DNA from: Collinsella sp.
GTDB taxonomy: Bacteria; Actinomycetota; Coriobacteriia; Coriobacteriales; Coriobacteriaceae
Length of the DNA: 64,000 nt
NCBI GenBank assembly: GCA_018382295.1
Contig: JAGZQF010000004.1
Location: forward strand, 1-64,000
Direction of reading: 5' to 3'
Of this stretch, positions 32,277 through 47,479 are shown piece by piece. A program made the position numbers and the translations under genes. Within the stretch, counting starts at the first letter, position 1. Each line of letters begins with the position of its first letter. The notes under the pieces were generated by a model. The model worked only from the letters and a program-made list of their open reading frames with translations. It was not told the DNA's origin and made no database searches.

Positions 32277-32846
32277 ATGACAGCGCCGGACGAGGGCTAT
32301 CAACATATTGAGCATGGGTTTGAGCCCGTGTTTGACGAGCACTCGCGCGTTTTGGTGCTCGGGTCGTTTCCCTCGGTGCTTTCGCGCGCCAATGCCTTTT
32401 ATTACGGCAACCCTCAGAATCGCTTTTGGCGTGTGATGGCCACGTGCCTCGGTATGCCTGTGCCGCCCAACGAGGGCGATCCTTTGGCAAGCGGTGAGCC
32501 CGCGACGCTCGATGCCTCCATTGCCGCCAAGCGGGCCATGCTGCTGAACGGCGGCGTGGCCCTGTGGGATGTGGTCGAGAGCTGCGACATTAAGGGCTCG
32601 AGCGACGCCAGCATCCGCAACGTTGTGCCGGCACATATCGAGCGCATTACCGGCGCAGCTCCCATTGAGCAGGTGATATGCAACGGTGGTACAGCTGGCC
32701 GGCTCTACAAGCGCTATCTACAAGAGCGCACCGGGCTGCCGGCCATCGTTCTGCCGTCGACAAGTCCCGCCAATGCGGCGTGGCGTCTGGAACGCCTTGT
32801 CGAGCGTTGGAGCGGCGCCGCTGATTGGCAGGCTTTTTCGATTTAG
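32277..32846 (+). CDS. hypoxanthine/uracil-DNA glycosylase (UDG superfamily, family 6-like)
   Basis: Base-excision repair enzyme removing deaminated adenine (hypoxanthine) from DNA, or a related uracil glycosylase. The 189 residues have motif 1 VLVLGSFPSVLS with FYYGNPQNRFW, and motif 2 LPSTSPANA. The FYYGNPQN motif is characteristic of the HDG branch. It follows the GH13 gene by 3 bases. Its stop overlaps the stop of the opposite-strand gene by 4 bases. Confidence 0.85.
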   Translation: MTAPDEGYQHIEHGFEPVFDEHSRVLVLGSFPSVLSRANAFYYGNPQNRFWRVMATCLGMPVPPNEGDPLASGEPATLDASIAAKRAMLLNGGVALWDVVESCDIKGSSDASIRNVVPAHIERITGAAPIEQVICNGGTAGRLYKRYLQERTGLPAIVLPSTSPANAAWRLERLVERWSGAADWQAFSI

Positions 32847-33496
32847 CAGTTTGAGTGCTCGGCAAGATGCCTCATAACGGCGTGCCAGATCGGTGTGGGC
32901 AGTGCAGGCGTGGCGCGCACCATGCCGTCGGTGTCGACGCCGCCCGTTGCGGCGCCACTGAGCTTCTGCGCGTGTTCGACGGAACACCCCATACGAACGG
33001 CGCCCACGAGCTTGTCCATGGCCTCCGAAAACGGTCGCCGCAAGAGTCCCATGCGCGGGGAGCGACGAAGCGCCGCAATACCGCTGCCGGCACAGACGAC
33101 AACGCCGCCACACCACAATTGGTCATGGCGCTCACATGCCTTGTGCAGACGAACGGCGGTCCCGCGCGCCTGCTTAGCGCCCTCTTGTGCGGCTCGAATC
33201 GCGGCATAGACGCGCGTTCCCGTACCGCCAAAGCGTTCAAGCGCCTGCTCGATAGCTGTCAACGTCTCATCGTCAGCCATATCTTCAATGGCCAGCACGA
33301 TGCCATCGACTGCACCGGCATCATCCGCCTCCAAATCGACCGGGCGGGGGAGCGCGGTGCCGGAAAGCCGGGCATAGGCCGCGATGGCATCCTGCAGGTC
33401 CCAGAGCAAAAACTCAAGATCGGCGCTATTGGGAATGCTGATATACGCAATGGTCTGCAACGTTTTTGGTACATCGCCGCGCGCGATCGTCTCCAT
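32843..33496 (-). CDS. uncharacterised protein, possibly flavodoxin-like
   Basis: A 217-residue soluble protein that I do not firmly recognise. The middle region (RVYAAIRAAQEGAKQ) and the later LWCGGVVVCAGSG...GLLRRPFSEAMDKLV recall a C-terminal pattern seen in some flavodoxin/NADPH-dependent FMN reductase-like proteins of Gram-positive bacteria, but no FMN-binding loop is evident. ATG 33496 follows GGAGG. Base composition matches its neighbours. It converges with the glycosylase gene. Confidence 0.65.
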   Translation of the reverse strand: METIARGDVPKTLQTIAYISIPNSADLEFLLWDLQDAIAAYARLSGTALPRPVDLEADDAGAVDGIVLAIEDMADDETLTAIEQALERFGGTGTRVYAAIRAAQEGAKQARGTAVRLHKACERHDQLWCGGVVVCAGSGIAALRRSPRMGLLRRPFSEAMDKLVGAVRMGCSVEHAQKLSGAATGGVDTDGMVRATPALPTPIWHAVMRHLAEHSNC

Positions 33497-33589
33497 GCCG
33501 CCTCCTTTCCGGTTGGTTTCCGTTTAGGTTACACCGTCTGACGGCGCCCCGCCGCGCTATCCTAGTGCAACCCTTACGAAAGGAATGCC

Positions 33590-34726
33590 ATGCGTCTGCC
33601 CATGAATACCTCGCTTGCCACGCTTAAGCCCTCCGGCATCCGTCGGATTAACGCGCTCGCTGCCCAGCACCCAGGGTGCATCGCGCTTGCGCTTGGCGAG
33701 CCCGATTTTCCCACGCCCGATGTGATTAGCGCCGAGGTGACCGCCGCGCTGGGCCGCGGCGACACGCACTATCCGCCCAACAACGGTCGCCCCGCCCTGC
33801 GCGAGGCGCTGTCTGCCTACATGGGGAACGCGGGCCTGGCGTTTTCGGCCGACGAGGTCATCCTGACCGACGGCGCGACCGAGGCCCTGTCGGCAGCATT
33901 CATGGCTATGCTCAACCCCGGCGACGAGGTCATCATCCCCACGCCGGCCTTTGGCCTATACGAGAACATCGTCGTGGCCAACCACGCCAAAGCGGTCTTT
34001 TTGGATACGGAGCCTGCGCAATTCCAGATTGACGAGGGCGCACTTCGTGCCTGCGTAACGCCGGCGACCAAGGCCATCGTCATCTGCACGCCCAACAATC
34101 CTACGGGCTGCATCCTCAACGCGGCATCGCTCGACGCCGTGGCGCGCGTAGCGGAGCAGGCGGGCATCTACGTGGTCTGCGACGACGTATATAACCGCCT
34201 GGTCTACGTGGACGGCTACGAGCGATTTGCCCAGCGCCACCCGGAGCTGCGCGAGCAGACGGTCGTTATCGAGAGCTTCTCCAAGCCCTGGGCCATGACC
34301 GGCTGGCGCTTGGGCTGGCTCGCAGCGGCAGTCCCCGTCATCGCCGAGATCGCAAAAGCCCACCCATACTTAGTATCGAGCGCCGTCTCCTTTGAGATGG
34401 GCGCCGCAGCCCGAGCCCTGACCGTCGACCCAACCCCCATGCTCAATGTCTACCGAGCCCGCCGCGAACGCGTGCTCGCAGCCTTAAACGCTATGGGCCT
34501 CGACGTCGTAGAACCTGCGGGAGCCTTCTACGCCTTCCCCAGCATCAAACAGTACGGCCTAACAAGCGAAGCCTTCTGCATCAAAGCCATCAAAGAAGCC
34601 AACGTAGCCCTAGTTCCGGGCGACTGTTTCGGCACCGAAGGCCACATCCGCCTCAGCTACTGCGTCTCCGACAAAGATCTGGACGAAGGCCTAAATCGCC
34701 TGTCCACCTTCATTTCAACCTTATAG
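33590..34726 (+). CDS. PLP-dependent class I/II aminotransferase
   Basis: Fold-type I aminotransferase of 378 residues. The PLP lysine is in SFSKPWAMTGWRLGW. CTPNNPTG binds the substrate carboxylate and cofactor region, DDVYNRL holds the PLP aspartate and tyrosine, and the substrate-binding arginine is near the C-terminus in HIRLSYC. It is closest to aspartate/aromatic aminotransferases; substrate is not certain. GAAAGGA precedes the ATG. Codon usage drifts toward A-ending codons in the last 350 bases, unlike the first part, which may mark a recombination segment. Confidence 0.88.
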   Translation: MRLPMNTSLATLKPSGIRRINALAAQHPGCIALALGEPDFPTPDVISAEVTAALGRGDTHYPPNNGRPALREALSAYMGNAGLAFSADEVILTDGATEALSAAFMAMLNPGDEVIIPTPAFGLYENIVVANHAKAVFLDTEPAQFQIDEGALRACVTPATKAIVICTPNNPTGCILNAASLDAVARVAEQAGIYVVCDDVYNRLVYVDGYERFAQRHPELREQTVVIESFSKPWAMTGWRLGWLAAAVPVIAEIAKAHPYLVSSAVSFEMGAAARALTVDPTPMLNVYRARRERVLAALNAMGLDVVEPAGAFYAFPSIKQYGLTSEAFCIKAIKEANVALVPGDCFGTEGHIRLSYCVSDKDLDEGLNRLSTFISTL

Positions 34727-34776
34727 TCCAACGGGACGCAACACATCAGCCCACCGACCCAAGCACTATGAGTGGG

Positions 34777-34998
34777 GGCGTCAGCCAACGAAAACCCGGG
34801 CTGCCCCAAAGTCACCGCAGGCCGAGCCGCCGAAGGCCGGGCGCAAGGTTTTCGTAGATTCCGCACGAGCCGGAAAGCACTTAATGTGCTTTCCGAGCGA
34901 GCCCAGGACCTGACCGAGCGAAAACCTTGCGCCCGGCCTTCGGCGGCGCGGCCGGATGGTGGAATTGTGTGCAGCCCGGTTTTCCGTTGACCGACGCC
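34777..34998. repeat. composite palindromic element with conserved core, copy 1
   Basis: An inner stem of 29 perfect base pairs (34826-34854 with 34919-34947) surrounds a 64-nt core. An outer stem (34777-34804 with 34971-34998) pairs at 24 of 28 positions. The core contains TTCCGCACG, then a 9-bp hairpin GGAAAGCAC / GTGCTTTCC with loop TTAAT, then CAGGAC. The same core occurs at 47516-47582 with unrelated flanking arms. The outer right arm includes the -35 box of the rplJ promoter. Confidence 0.85.
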
Positions 34999-35015
34999 GG
35001 GGTCCCCGCCATAAT
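34987..35015 (+). promoter_or_regulatory. rplJ-rplL promoter
   Basis: TTGACC (34987-34992), a 17-bp spacer and CATAAT (35010-35015). The -35 box lies in the outer arm of the composite palindrome. Confidence 0.7.
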
Positions 35016-35035
35016 ACTTTCGGTTCACGCACGAA

Positions 35036-35110
35036 TCCGCTGCCAGAGACAGCCGGTGCAAACGGGTCTTACCCGCGAGCTTAATGGGACTTCCCGCCAG
35101 CCGAGGTGGT
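35036..35110 (+). promoter_or_regulatory. L10 ribosomal leader
   Basis: Matches the L10-leader pattern: GCTGCCAGAGACAGC, then GGTGC, a central pairing region and the 3' element CCCGCCAGCCGAGG. L10, usually with L12, binds such leaders and lowers rplJL expression. A terminator follows directly, suggesting attenuation. Confidence 0.75.
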
Positions 35111-35128
35111 CGAGTAGATATGTCTTCT

Positions 35129-35168
35129 CGCCCCCGTCGCTCATGCAGCGCGGGGGCTTTCTTTTTGG
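35129..35168 (+). terminator. attenuator terminator in the rplJ leader
   Basis: GCCCCCG...CGC / GCG..CGGGGGC hairpin followed by TTTCTTTTT, about 65 bases before the rplJ start, downstream of the L10-leader fold. Fits control by termination. Confidence 0.8.
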
Positions 35169-35231
35169 ACATGCCCCCGTCACGTCCTTGTGGCGGACCG
35201 TGCCCGGAAAGAATTCGAGGAGGTGTAATTC

Positions 35232-35711
35232 ATGCCCCAGCAGTACAAAATCGACAAGGTTGCAGAGATCGAGTCCCGTATCGCCGAGAACGCCGGTCTG
35301 TTCGTCGTCAACTACAACGGTCTGACGGTTAAGCAGGCTCAGGAGCTGCGTCATCAGCTTCGCGAGTGCGGCGCCGAGATGAAGGTCTACAAGAACAACC
35401 TGGTCAAGATCGCTCTCAAGAACCAGGAGCAGCCCGAGCTCGACGAGATCCTCGCCGGCCCCGTCGCTTATGTGTTCTACGAGTCCGAGCCGGTCGAGGC
35501 CGCTAAGGCCCTTAAGGACTTCTCCGCTAAGTCCAAGGGCGTCCTTGAGATCAAGGGCGGTATCTCCGACGGCAAGGCCGTTTCCGCTGATGATGTTAAG
35601 GCTATCGCCGAGCTGCCCACCAAGGATCAGCTTCTCGGCCAGATCGCCGGTCTCATCTCCGGTTTCGCTCGCGACATCGCTGTCTGCGTCAACGGCGTTT
35701 CCTCTGGATGA
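35232..35711 (+). CDS. rplJ: 50S ribosomal protein L10 (C-terminus truncated)
   Basis: Stalk protein that anchors L7/L12 dimers to the ribosome. The 159 residues match L10 from the start (MPQQYKIDKVAEIESRIAEN) to QIAGLISGFARDIAVCVNGV, then end abruptly in SSG and a TGA. Family members go on with a C-terminal helix (typically beginning LARV or similar) that carries the L12 dimer sites. That helix is missing here, and the reading frame of rplL begins directly at the break. A very strong GAGGAGGTG ribosome site precedes ATG 35232. Either a real deletion or an assembly artefact removed the end of rplJ and the start of rplL. Confidence 0.9.
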   Translation: MPQQYKIDKVAEIESRIAENAGLFVVNYNGLTVKQAQELRHQLRECGAEMKVYKNNLVKIALKNQEQPELDEILAGPVAYVFYESEPVEAAKALKDFSAKSKGVLEIKGGISDGKAVSADDVKAIAELPTKDQLLGQIAGLISGFARDIAVCVNGVSSG

Positions 35712-36066
35712 GATCATCGATGCTCTTAAGGAAATGACCCTTCTCGAGGCTTCCGAGCTCGTCAAGGCTATCGAGGACACCTTCGGCGTTTCCGCCGCTG
35801 CTCCTGCCGCTGTTGTCGCCGCTCCCGCTGCTGGCGCTGCTGAGGCCGAGGAGAAGACCGAGTTTGACGTCGTGCTCGAGGGCTTCGGCGACAACAAGAT
35901 CCAGGTCATCAAGGCCGTCCGTGAGCTCACCAACCTTGGCCTGAAGGAGGCCAAGGAGGTCGTCGAGGGCGCTCCCAAGGCTGTTCTCGAGGGTGCCAAG
36001 AAGGAGGACGCCGAGGCTGCCAAGGAGAAGCTCGAGGCTGCTGGCGCTGCTGTCACCCTCAAGTAA
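35707..36066 (+). CDS. rplL: 50S ribosomal protein L7/L12 (start codon missing)
   Basis: Acidic stalk protein that recruits translational GTPases. From DEIIDALKEMTLLEASELVK to the C-terminal domain (DNKIQVIKAVRELTNLGLKEAKEVV) the sequence is ordinary L12, with an Ala-rich hinge. Normal family members have a start and a few residues before DEI. Here the preceding in-frame codons come from the end of rplJ read in the +1 frame, with no ATG, GTG or TTG and no ribosome site. The first in-frame ATG is 35734, which would remove part of the dimerisation and L10-binding helix. The start is therefore unresolved; coordinates give the recognisable coding part. Confidence 0.85.
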   Translation, partial: DEIIDALKEMTLLEASELVKAIEDTFGVSAAAPAAVVAAPAAGAAEAEEKTEFDVVLEGFGDNKIQVIKAVRELTNLGLKEAKEVVEGAPKAVLEGAKKEDAEAAKEKLEAAGAAVTLK

Positions 36067-36094
36067 TCAGGCTTTCTCGCCAGATTTCTTTGCA

Positions 36095-36135
36095 GACGGG
36101 GTTCGCATTGCGAGCCCCGTCTTTTTTGTTTTTCG
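36095..36135 (+). terminator. rplL terminator
   Basis: GACGGGGTTCGC / GCGAGCCCCGTC stem with a 3-base loop, followed by TTTTTTG. Strong. Confidence 0.9.
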
Positions 36136-36256
36136 GTCCCTCGACATCGGTAGCTCAAACTGCCATGTTCTGTGATTTGCGTCGTATCGGGCACCCTGCC
36201 GTTGGGCAATAAAATTGCACCATTCGAGCAATAATTTGCGTTGACCTGCTGAAGAA

Positions 36257-36285
36257 TTGTCTCTGCCTTGTAGCGACATATAGTT
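36257..36285 (+). promoter_or_regulatory. galU promoter
   Basis: TTGTCT (36257-36262), a 17-bp spacer and TATAGT (36280-36285), about 95 bases before the start codon. Confidence 0.55.
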
Positions 36286-36380
36286 CCAGCGGTAAGATGC
36301 TTAGGTATCGCAATTTGGTCTGCGGCTGTGTGCCGCACGCATGGGGCGCTTTTGCGCCTGCGAAAGGATCTTTGAATAAC

Positions 36381-37289
36381 ATGAAGGCAATCATCCCCGC
36401 CGCCGGTCTTGGCACGCGTTTTCTGCCTGGCACCAAGTGCACGCCCAAAGAGATGCTGCCGGTGCTCGACAAGCCCGTCATTCAGTACGTCGTCGAGGAG
36501 GCGCTCGACCCCGAGGAAGTCGACGACGCCATCATCGTTACTTCTCCCGGTAAGCCCGAGCTACTGAACTACTTCCAGCCCGATCGCTCGCTCGAGAACC
36601 TGCTGCGCGAGCGCGGCAAGAACGCCTATGCCGATGCCGTCGCCCACGCTGGCGGTATGCCGGTCGACTTCCGCTATCAGTACGAGCCCAAGGGCCTCGG
36701 CCATGCTATTCGCTCTGCTGCCGACGCCGTGGCAGGGGAGAACTTCCTGGTTCTTCTGGGCGACTACGTTGTGCCTAACCGCGACATCTGCGACAAGATG
36801 CTCGCCGTTTCCAAGGAGCACGGTGGCGCTTCGGTTATCGCCGTCGCTGCTTGCTCGCCCGAGGAAGTCAGCCGCTACGGCGTTATCGCCGGTGAGCGCG
36901 TCGGTTCGCTCGAGGGTGCCGAGGACGTTGCCGATGCAGAGCCGGGCGCTGTCTGGCGCATCGGCGGTCTGGTCGAGAAGCCCGCTCCCGAGGCGGCTCC
37001 GTCCAATCTGTACATCGTCGGTCGCTACCTGCTGAGCCCGCTGGTCATGGACCTGCTGGCAGATCAGCAGGCCGGCAAGGGCGGCGAGATCCAGCTCACC
37101 GACGCCATGGCCCGTTCGCTCGACCGCGAGGCCATGTATGCCGTCGTCATTGACCCGCTGTCGGGCTACGACACCGGCACTCCCTCTGGCTGGATGGCCA
37201 CCAACGCCCTCATGGCCGCAAGCGACCCCCGCTTTGCCGATGCCTTCTGGGATGCCATCGACGAGCGCGGCGGATTGATGCGCAAGTAA
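36381..37289 (+). CDS. galU: UTP-glucose-1-phosphate uridylyltransferase
   Basis: Makes UDP-glucose for cell-envelope glycans and galactose use. The 302 residues begin with the nucleotidyltransferase signature AAGLGTRFLPGTKCTPKEML. They also show PKGLGHAI, the metal aspartate in LLGDYVVP, and IVEKP-like GLVEKPAPE. ATG 36381 is preferred over the open frame from 36297. GAAAGGA is about 12 bases upstream, somewhat far. The gene sits alone between rplJL and rpoBC, splitting the classic beta operon. Confidence 0.93.
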   Translation: MKAIIPAAGLGTRFLPGTKCTPKEMLPVLDKPVIQYVVEEALDPEEVDDAIIVTSPGKPELLNYFQPDRSLENLLRERGKNAYADAVAHAGGMPVDFRYQYEPKGLGHAIRSAADAVAGENFLVLLGDYVVPNRDICDKMLAVSKEHGGASVIAVAACSPEEVSRYGVIAGERVGSLEGAEDVADAEPGAVWRIGGLVEKPAPEAAPSNLYIVGRYLLSPLVMDLLADQQAGKGGEIQLTDAMARSLDREAMYAVVIDPLSGYDTGTPSGWMATNALMAASDPRFADAFWDAIDERGGLMRK

Positions 37290-37308
37290 GCCTTCGGGCA
37301 TCGACATT

Positions 37309-37346
37309 TACGGGCGCGGACCTCGGTTCGCGCCCGTTTTTTATAA
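37309..37346 (+). terminator. galU terminator
   Basis: ACGGGCGCG / CGCGCCCGT hairpin around ACCTCGGTT, then TTTTTTAT. Confidence 0.88.
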
Positions 37347-37475
37347 GAGCTGCGATTGCCGGCTCTCTGTTCACAGAAAATATATGAACAGATGTTCGAT
37401 ACACATACATCTACCTGCGTGTTTTCTGTCGAAAAACTTTGCTACTCCAAAAACTCAATCGCGTCAAGGCTTTTC

Positions 37476-37503
37476 TTGCCCAACGGTCGGTACCTGATAA
37501 ACT
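37476..37503 (+). promoter_or_regulatory. rpoBC promoter
   Basis: TTGCCC (37476-37481), a 16-bp spacer and TAAACT (37498-37503), about 74 bases before rpoB. The upstream sequence (37345-37470) is AT-richer, with nothing else recognised. Confidence 0.55.
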
Positions 37504-37576
37504 ATTAGGTTGCGATAACTGGCGAAGCTATGCCTCGCCAACCCACCGAGCATTTCCGTGAAGGAGGAAAAACCTG

Positions 37577-41068
<3,492 letters not shown>

Positions 41069-41074
41069 TTGACT

Positions 41075-45553
<4,479 letters not shown>

Positions 45554-45579
45554 TTTCCTAGTACGTTAACCGCCCTTCC

Positions 45580-45618
45580 AAAGACCCGCTTCTCAACAGG
45601 GGAGCGGGTCTTTTTTGG
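45580..45618 (+). terminator. rpoC terminator
   Basis: AAGACCCGCT / AGCGGGTCTT hairpin followed by TTTTTT. Strong terminator after the rpoBC unit. Confidence 0.92.
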
Positions 45619-45627
45619 TGAAGAAAA

Positions 45628-45663
45628 CCTGCCAAAAGGGGATAGGTTTATTTTGGTAGGTTA
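45628..45663. repeat. left boundary repeat of the sigma-factor module
   Basis: Its reverse complement matches 47421-47459 at about 31 of 36 positions, sharing ACCAAAATAAACCT. Each copy can also fold on itself (CCAAAA/TTTTGG). Belongs to the wider hairpin repeat family with CCTGTCCC. Confidence 0.7.
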
Positions 45664-45754
45664 TTCCTGCTTGAATTTGAAACATTTCGTTCGGCCAGAG
45701 CGTATCTATGGTGAGGGCCTCAGCAAGAAACATCAGCATCACCGGGAGGTGATT

Positions 45755-46273
45755 ATGGAAGAACAAGCATTTAGACAGGCGGTCGAGGATCACCGTGATG
45801 TCGTGTTTCGAATCGCATTGACGTACCTGCGCGATCGTGCCGATGCCGACGATATTGCCCAAGACGTCTTTCTTAAGTTGCTTAAAAGCGATGGAAACTT
45901 TGAAAGTTGGGAACATCTTCGTCGATGGCTTATCCGGGTCACGATCAATGAATGTAAATCGCTCTTTCGAAAGCCATGGAGGCGTGTGGAGGATATTGAG
46001 AACCTGGCCGATTCGCTTTCGGCGGCGCAGGATGAGACCAAGGCGGTCCTGTCAGACGTTATGCGACTTCCGGAGCGATTCCGCGTTCCCATCGTGCTCT
46101 ATTACTATCTGGGCTTTTCGACCTCAGAGATTGCCGAGTTGTTGCATGTACCAGCCGCGACCGTTCGAACGCGTTTGGCTCGCGGCAGGTCGAAGCTCAA
46201 GTTCATCCTAGAGGAGGGCGACCGTGAAATCCAATCAAATCAAGCAGGCCTTCGAGTCCATCCAAGCCGATAG
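45755..46273 (+). CDS. ECF-type RNA polymerase sigma factor
   Basis: Alternative sigma factor of 172 residues. Region 2 includes DVVFRIALTYLRDRADADDIAQDVFLKL. Region 4 includes LPERFRVPIVLYYYLGFSTSEIAELL with the DNA-contacting VRTRLARGRSKLK. Region 3 and region 1.1 are absent, as in ECF factors. GGGAGGTG precedes ATG 45755. The next gene overlaps by 50 bases and is its probable membrane anti-sigma factor, so the pair likely responds to an envelope or extracellular signal. Base composition is AT-richer than the rpoBC and rpsL flanks, suggesting transfer. Confidence 0.9.
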   Translation: MEEQAFRQAVEDHRDVVFRIALTYLRDRADADDIAQDVFLKLLKSDGNFESWEHLRRWLIRVTINECKSLFRKPWRRVEDIENLADSLSAAQDETKAVLSDVMRLPERFRVPIVLYYYLGFSTSEIAELLHVPAATVRTRLARGRSKLKFILEEGDREIQSNQAGLRVHPSR

Positions 46274-47300
46274 CAATCTTGCAGATCGCGTCCTTAATAC
46301 TGCTGCGGGTGAGCCGCTTCATCGAAAGGGCCACGCGAAGCCTCTCTATGTTGCCGTAATCGGGTGTCTTGTCGGAGTGTTGGCGACCGGAGGGGTCGCC
46401 TACGCAGTTATCAATTCCAGCTATTTTGCCTCAGCTTGGGGAAACCACGGCAACGGGGATTCCATTACCTGGACCAACGGCGGCTCATCGGGAACTAAAT
46501 ATACCTACACCAGAGAGTTTGGCGATGGCATCGCGCCCCAAAGCCTGGAAGGCGCAGTCCAGGAGGTTAATCTGTCCGTCGAGGGCAACGGCTATACGCT
46601 TGATATCCATGAGATGGCAATCGACCAAAACGGCTGCGGAGCCGTGACGTTTACGTTGTCCAATCCAAATGGAGTTAACTACTACAAGCCAGCAGCAGAG
46701 ATTGGCGAACTTGTTCTCTATGGTGAAGAAGAGCAGGGCATCGGCACGCCCGATATGAAGTTCGGCGAGGAATGGCCTGACACACGCAGCACAATTGATA
46801 AGGACACATCAAGCGATACTGTCATTAATGGCACGATGTACTTTGCCGCTATGGATCGCGAGCGAGATTTGCAACATGCTGTCACCTGGAATATCCATTG
46901 GACCGAGGGTGAAGGTGAGAGTGCGAGGCGGTTTGAGGCGTCGACACCCGAGTTCAATATTGGAGCGTACGTCGATACAAAGGAACTCCGCTCCGGTGAC
47001 TCGCCTCTTGAGATTAGCCCGTTTTCCATCCAGACGCACATCGATGATTTGGGCTATGAAGCAGTTGATAATAAGCTGACCGTCAGCTACAAGGATGGAT
47101 CGGAGCAGATTATCGAAGATGACGACGCAGGGCTGTTCAACTTATATTTTTCTTATGGGCGCAATAGCGGAGAGAACATCTGGGTGCCAACGAAGTTGAT
47201 TGATGTCGATCAAGTTGTCTCGGTAACCCTTGAAATTGTGAGGTATACATCAACAGGGGAGACCGAAACGAAAGAGCCCTTTACCATCGTCTATTCGTAA
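46224..47300 (+). CDS. putative membrane-bound anti-sigma factor / surface protein
   Basis: A 358-residue protein: a short cytoplasmic N-terminus (about 1-40), one membrane helix (VAVIGCLVGVLATGGVAYAV) and a long extracytoplasmic beta-rich domain with two immunoglobulin-like halves (DUF4179-like arrangement). In many Gram-positives the gene after an ECF factor has this layout and holds the sigma factor at the membrane. GTG 46224 follows GGAGG and lies inside the sigma gene (50-base overlap), implying coupled translation. No zinc-binding anti-sigma motif (HxxxCxxC) is visible. The ligand is unknown. Confidence 0.7.
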   Translation: MKSNQIKQAFESIQADSNLADRVLNTAAGEPLHRKGHAKPLYVAVIGCLVGVLATGGVAYAVINSSYFASAWGNHGNGDSITWTNGGSSGTKYTYTREFGDGIAPQSLEGAVQEVNLSVEGNGYTLDIHEMAIDQNGCGAVTFTLSNPNGVNYYKPAAEIGELVLYGEEEQGIGTPDMKFGEEWPDTRSTIDKDTSSDTVINGTMYFAAMDRERDLQHAVTWNIHWTEGEGESARRFEASTPEFNIGAYVDTKELRSGDSPLEISPFSIQTHIDDLGYEAVDNKLTVSYKDGSEQIIEDDDAGLFNLYFSYGRNSGENIWVPTKLIDVDQVVSVTLEIVRYTSTGETETKEPFTIVYS

Positions 47301-47303
47301 GAT

Positions 47304-47341
47304 TTGGGGTCGCTTCCTACTAGGGGAAGCGGCCTCTTTTG
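47304..47341 (+). terminator. terminator of the sigma/anti-sigma pair
   Basis: GGGTCGCTTCC pairs with GGAAGCGGCC (one wobble) around TACTAGG, followed by TCTTTTG. Confidence 0.75.
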
Positions 47342-47420
47342 CGTTAAATGGAAACGCCGCCGATTTCCATGCGACAGATGAGAGCAGATTACCGCTGGAG
47401 CGCGACGTTTCCCCAGATAA

Positions 47421-47460
47421 AACCGACCAAAATAAACCTGTCCCTTTTTGGCGGGTAACG
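47421..47460. repeat. right boundary repeat of the sigma-factor module
   Basis: CCGACCAAAATAAACCTGTC then CCTTTTTGGCGGG. It can fold on itself and is inverted relative to the copy at 45628-45663. The pair brackets the ECF sigma and anti-sigma genes. Confidence 0.7.
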
Positions 47461-47479
47461 TTGCCCCGACGAGCACGTC

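Larger units (their letters stand above)
34727..35231. other. gene-free stretch between aminotransferase and rplJ
   Basis: Holds a composite palindrome (34777-34998), the rplJ promoter (34987-35015), the L10 leader (35036-35110) and its terminator. Short frames across it are reflections of the palindrome and are not accepted. Confidence 0.7.
36067..36380. other. gene-free stretch between rplL and galU
   Basis: Contains the rplL terminator, then about 110 bases with no recognisable feature, a good promoter at 36257-36285 and a roughly 90-base galU leader with a GC-rich hairpin near 36330-36362. Confidence 0.6.

Noticed and set aside
35704..35733. CTG as a natural rplL start codon
   Set aside because: CTG starts are very rare, no ribosome site precedes it, and the upstream bases are the end of rplJ; deletion or artefact explains it better.
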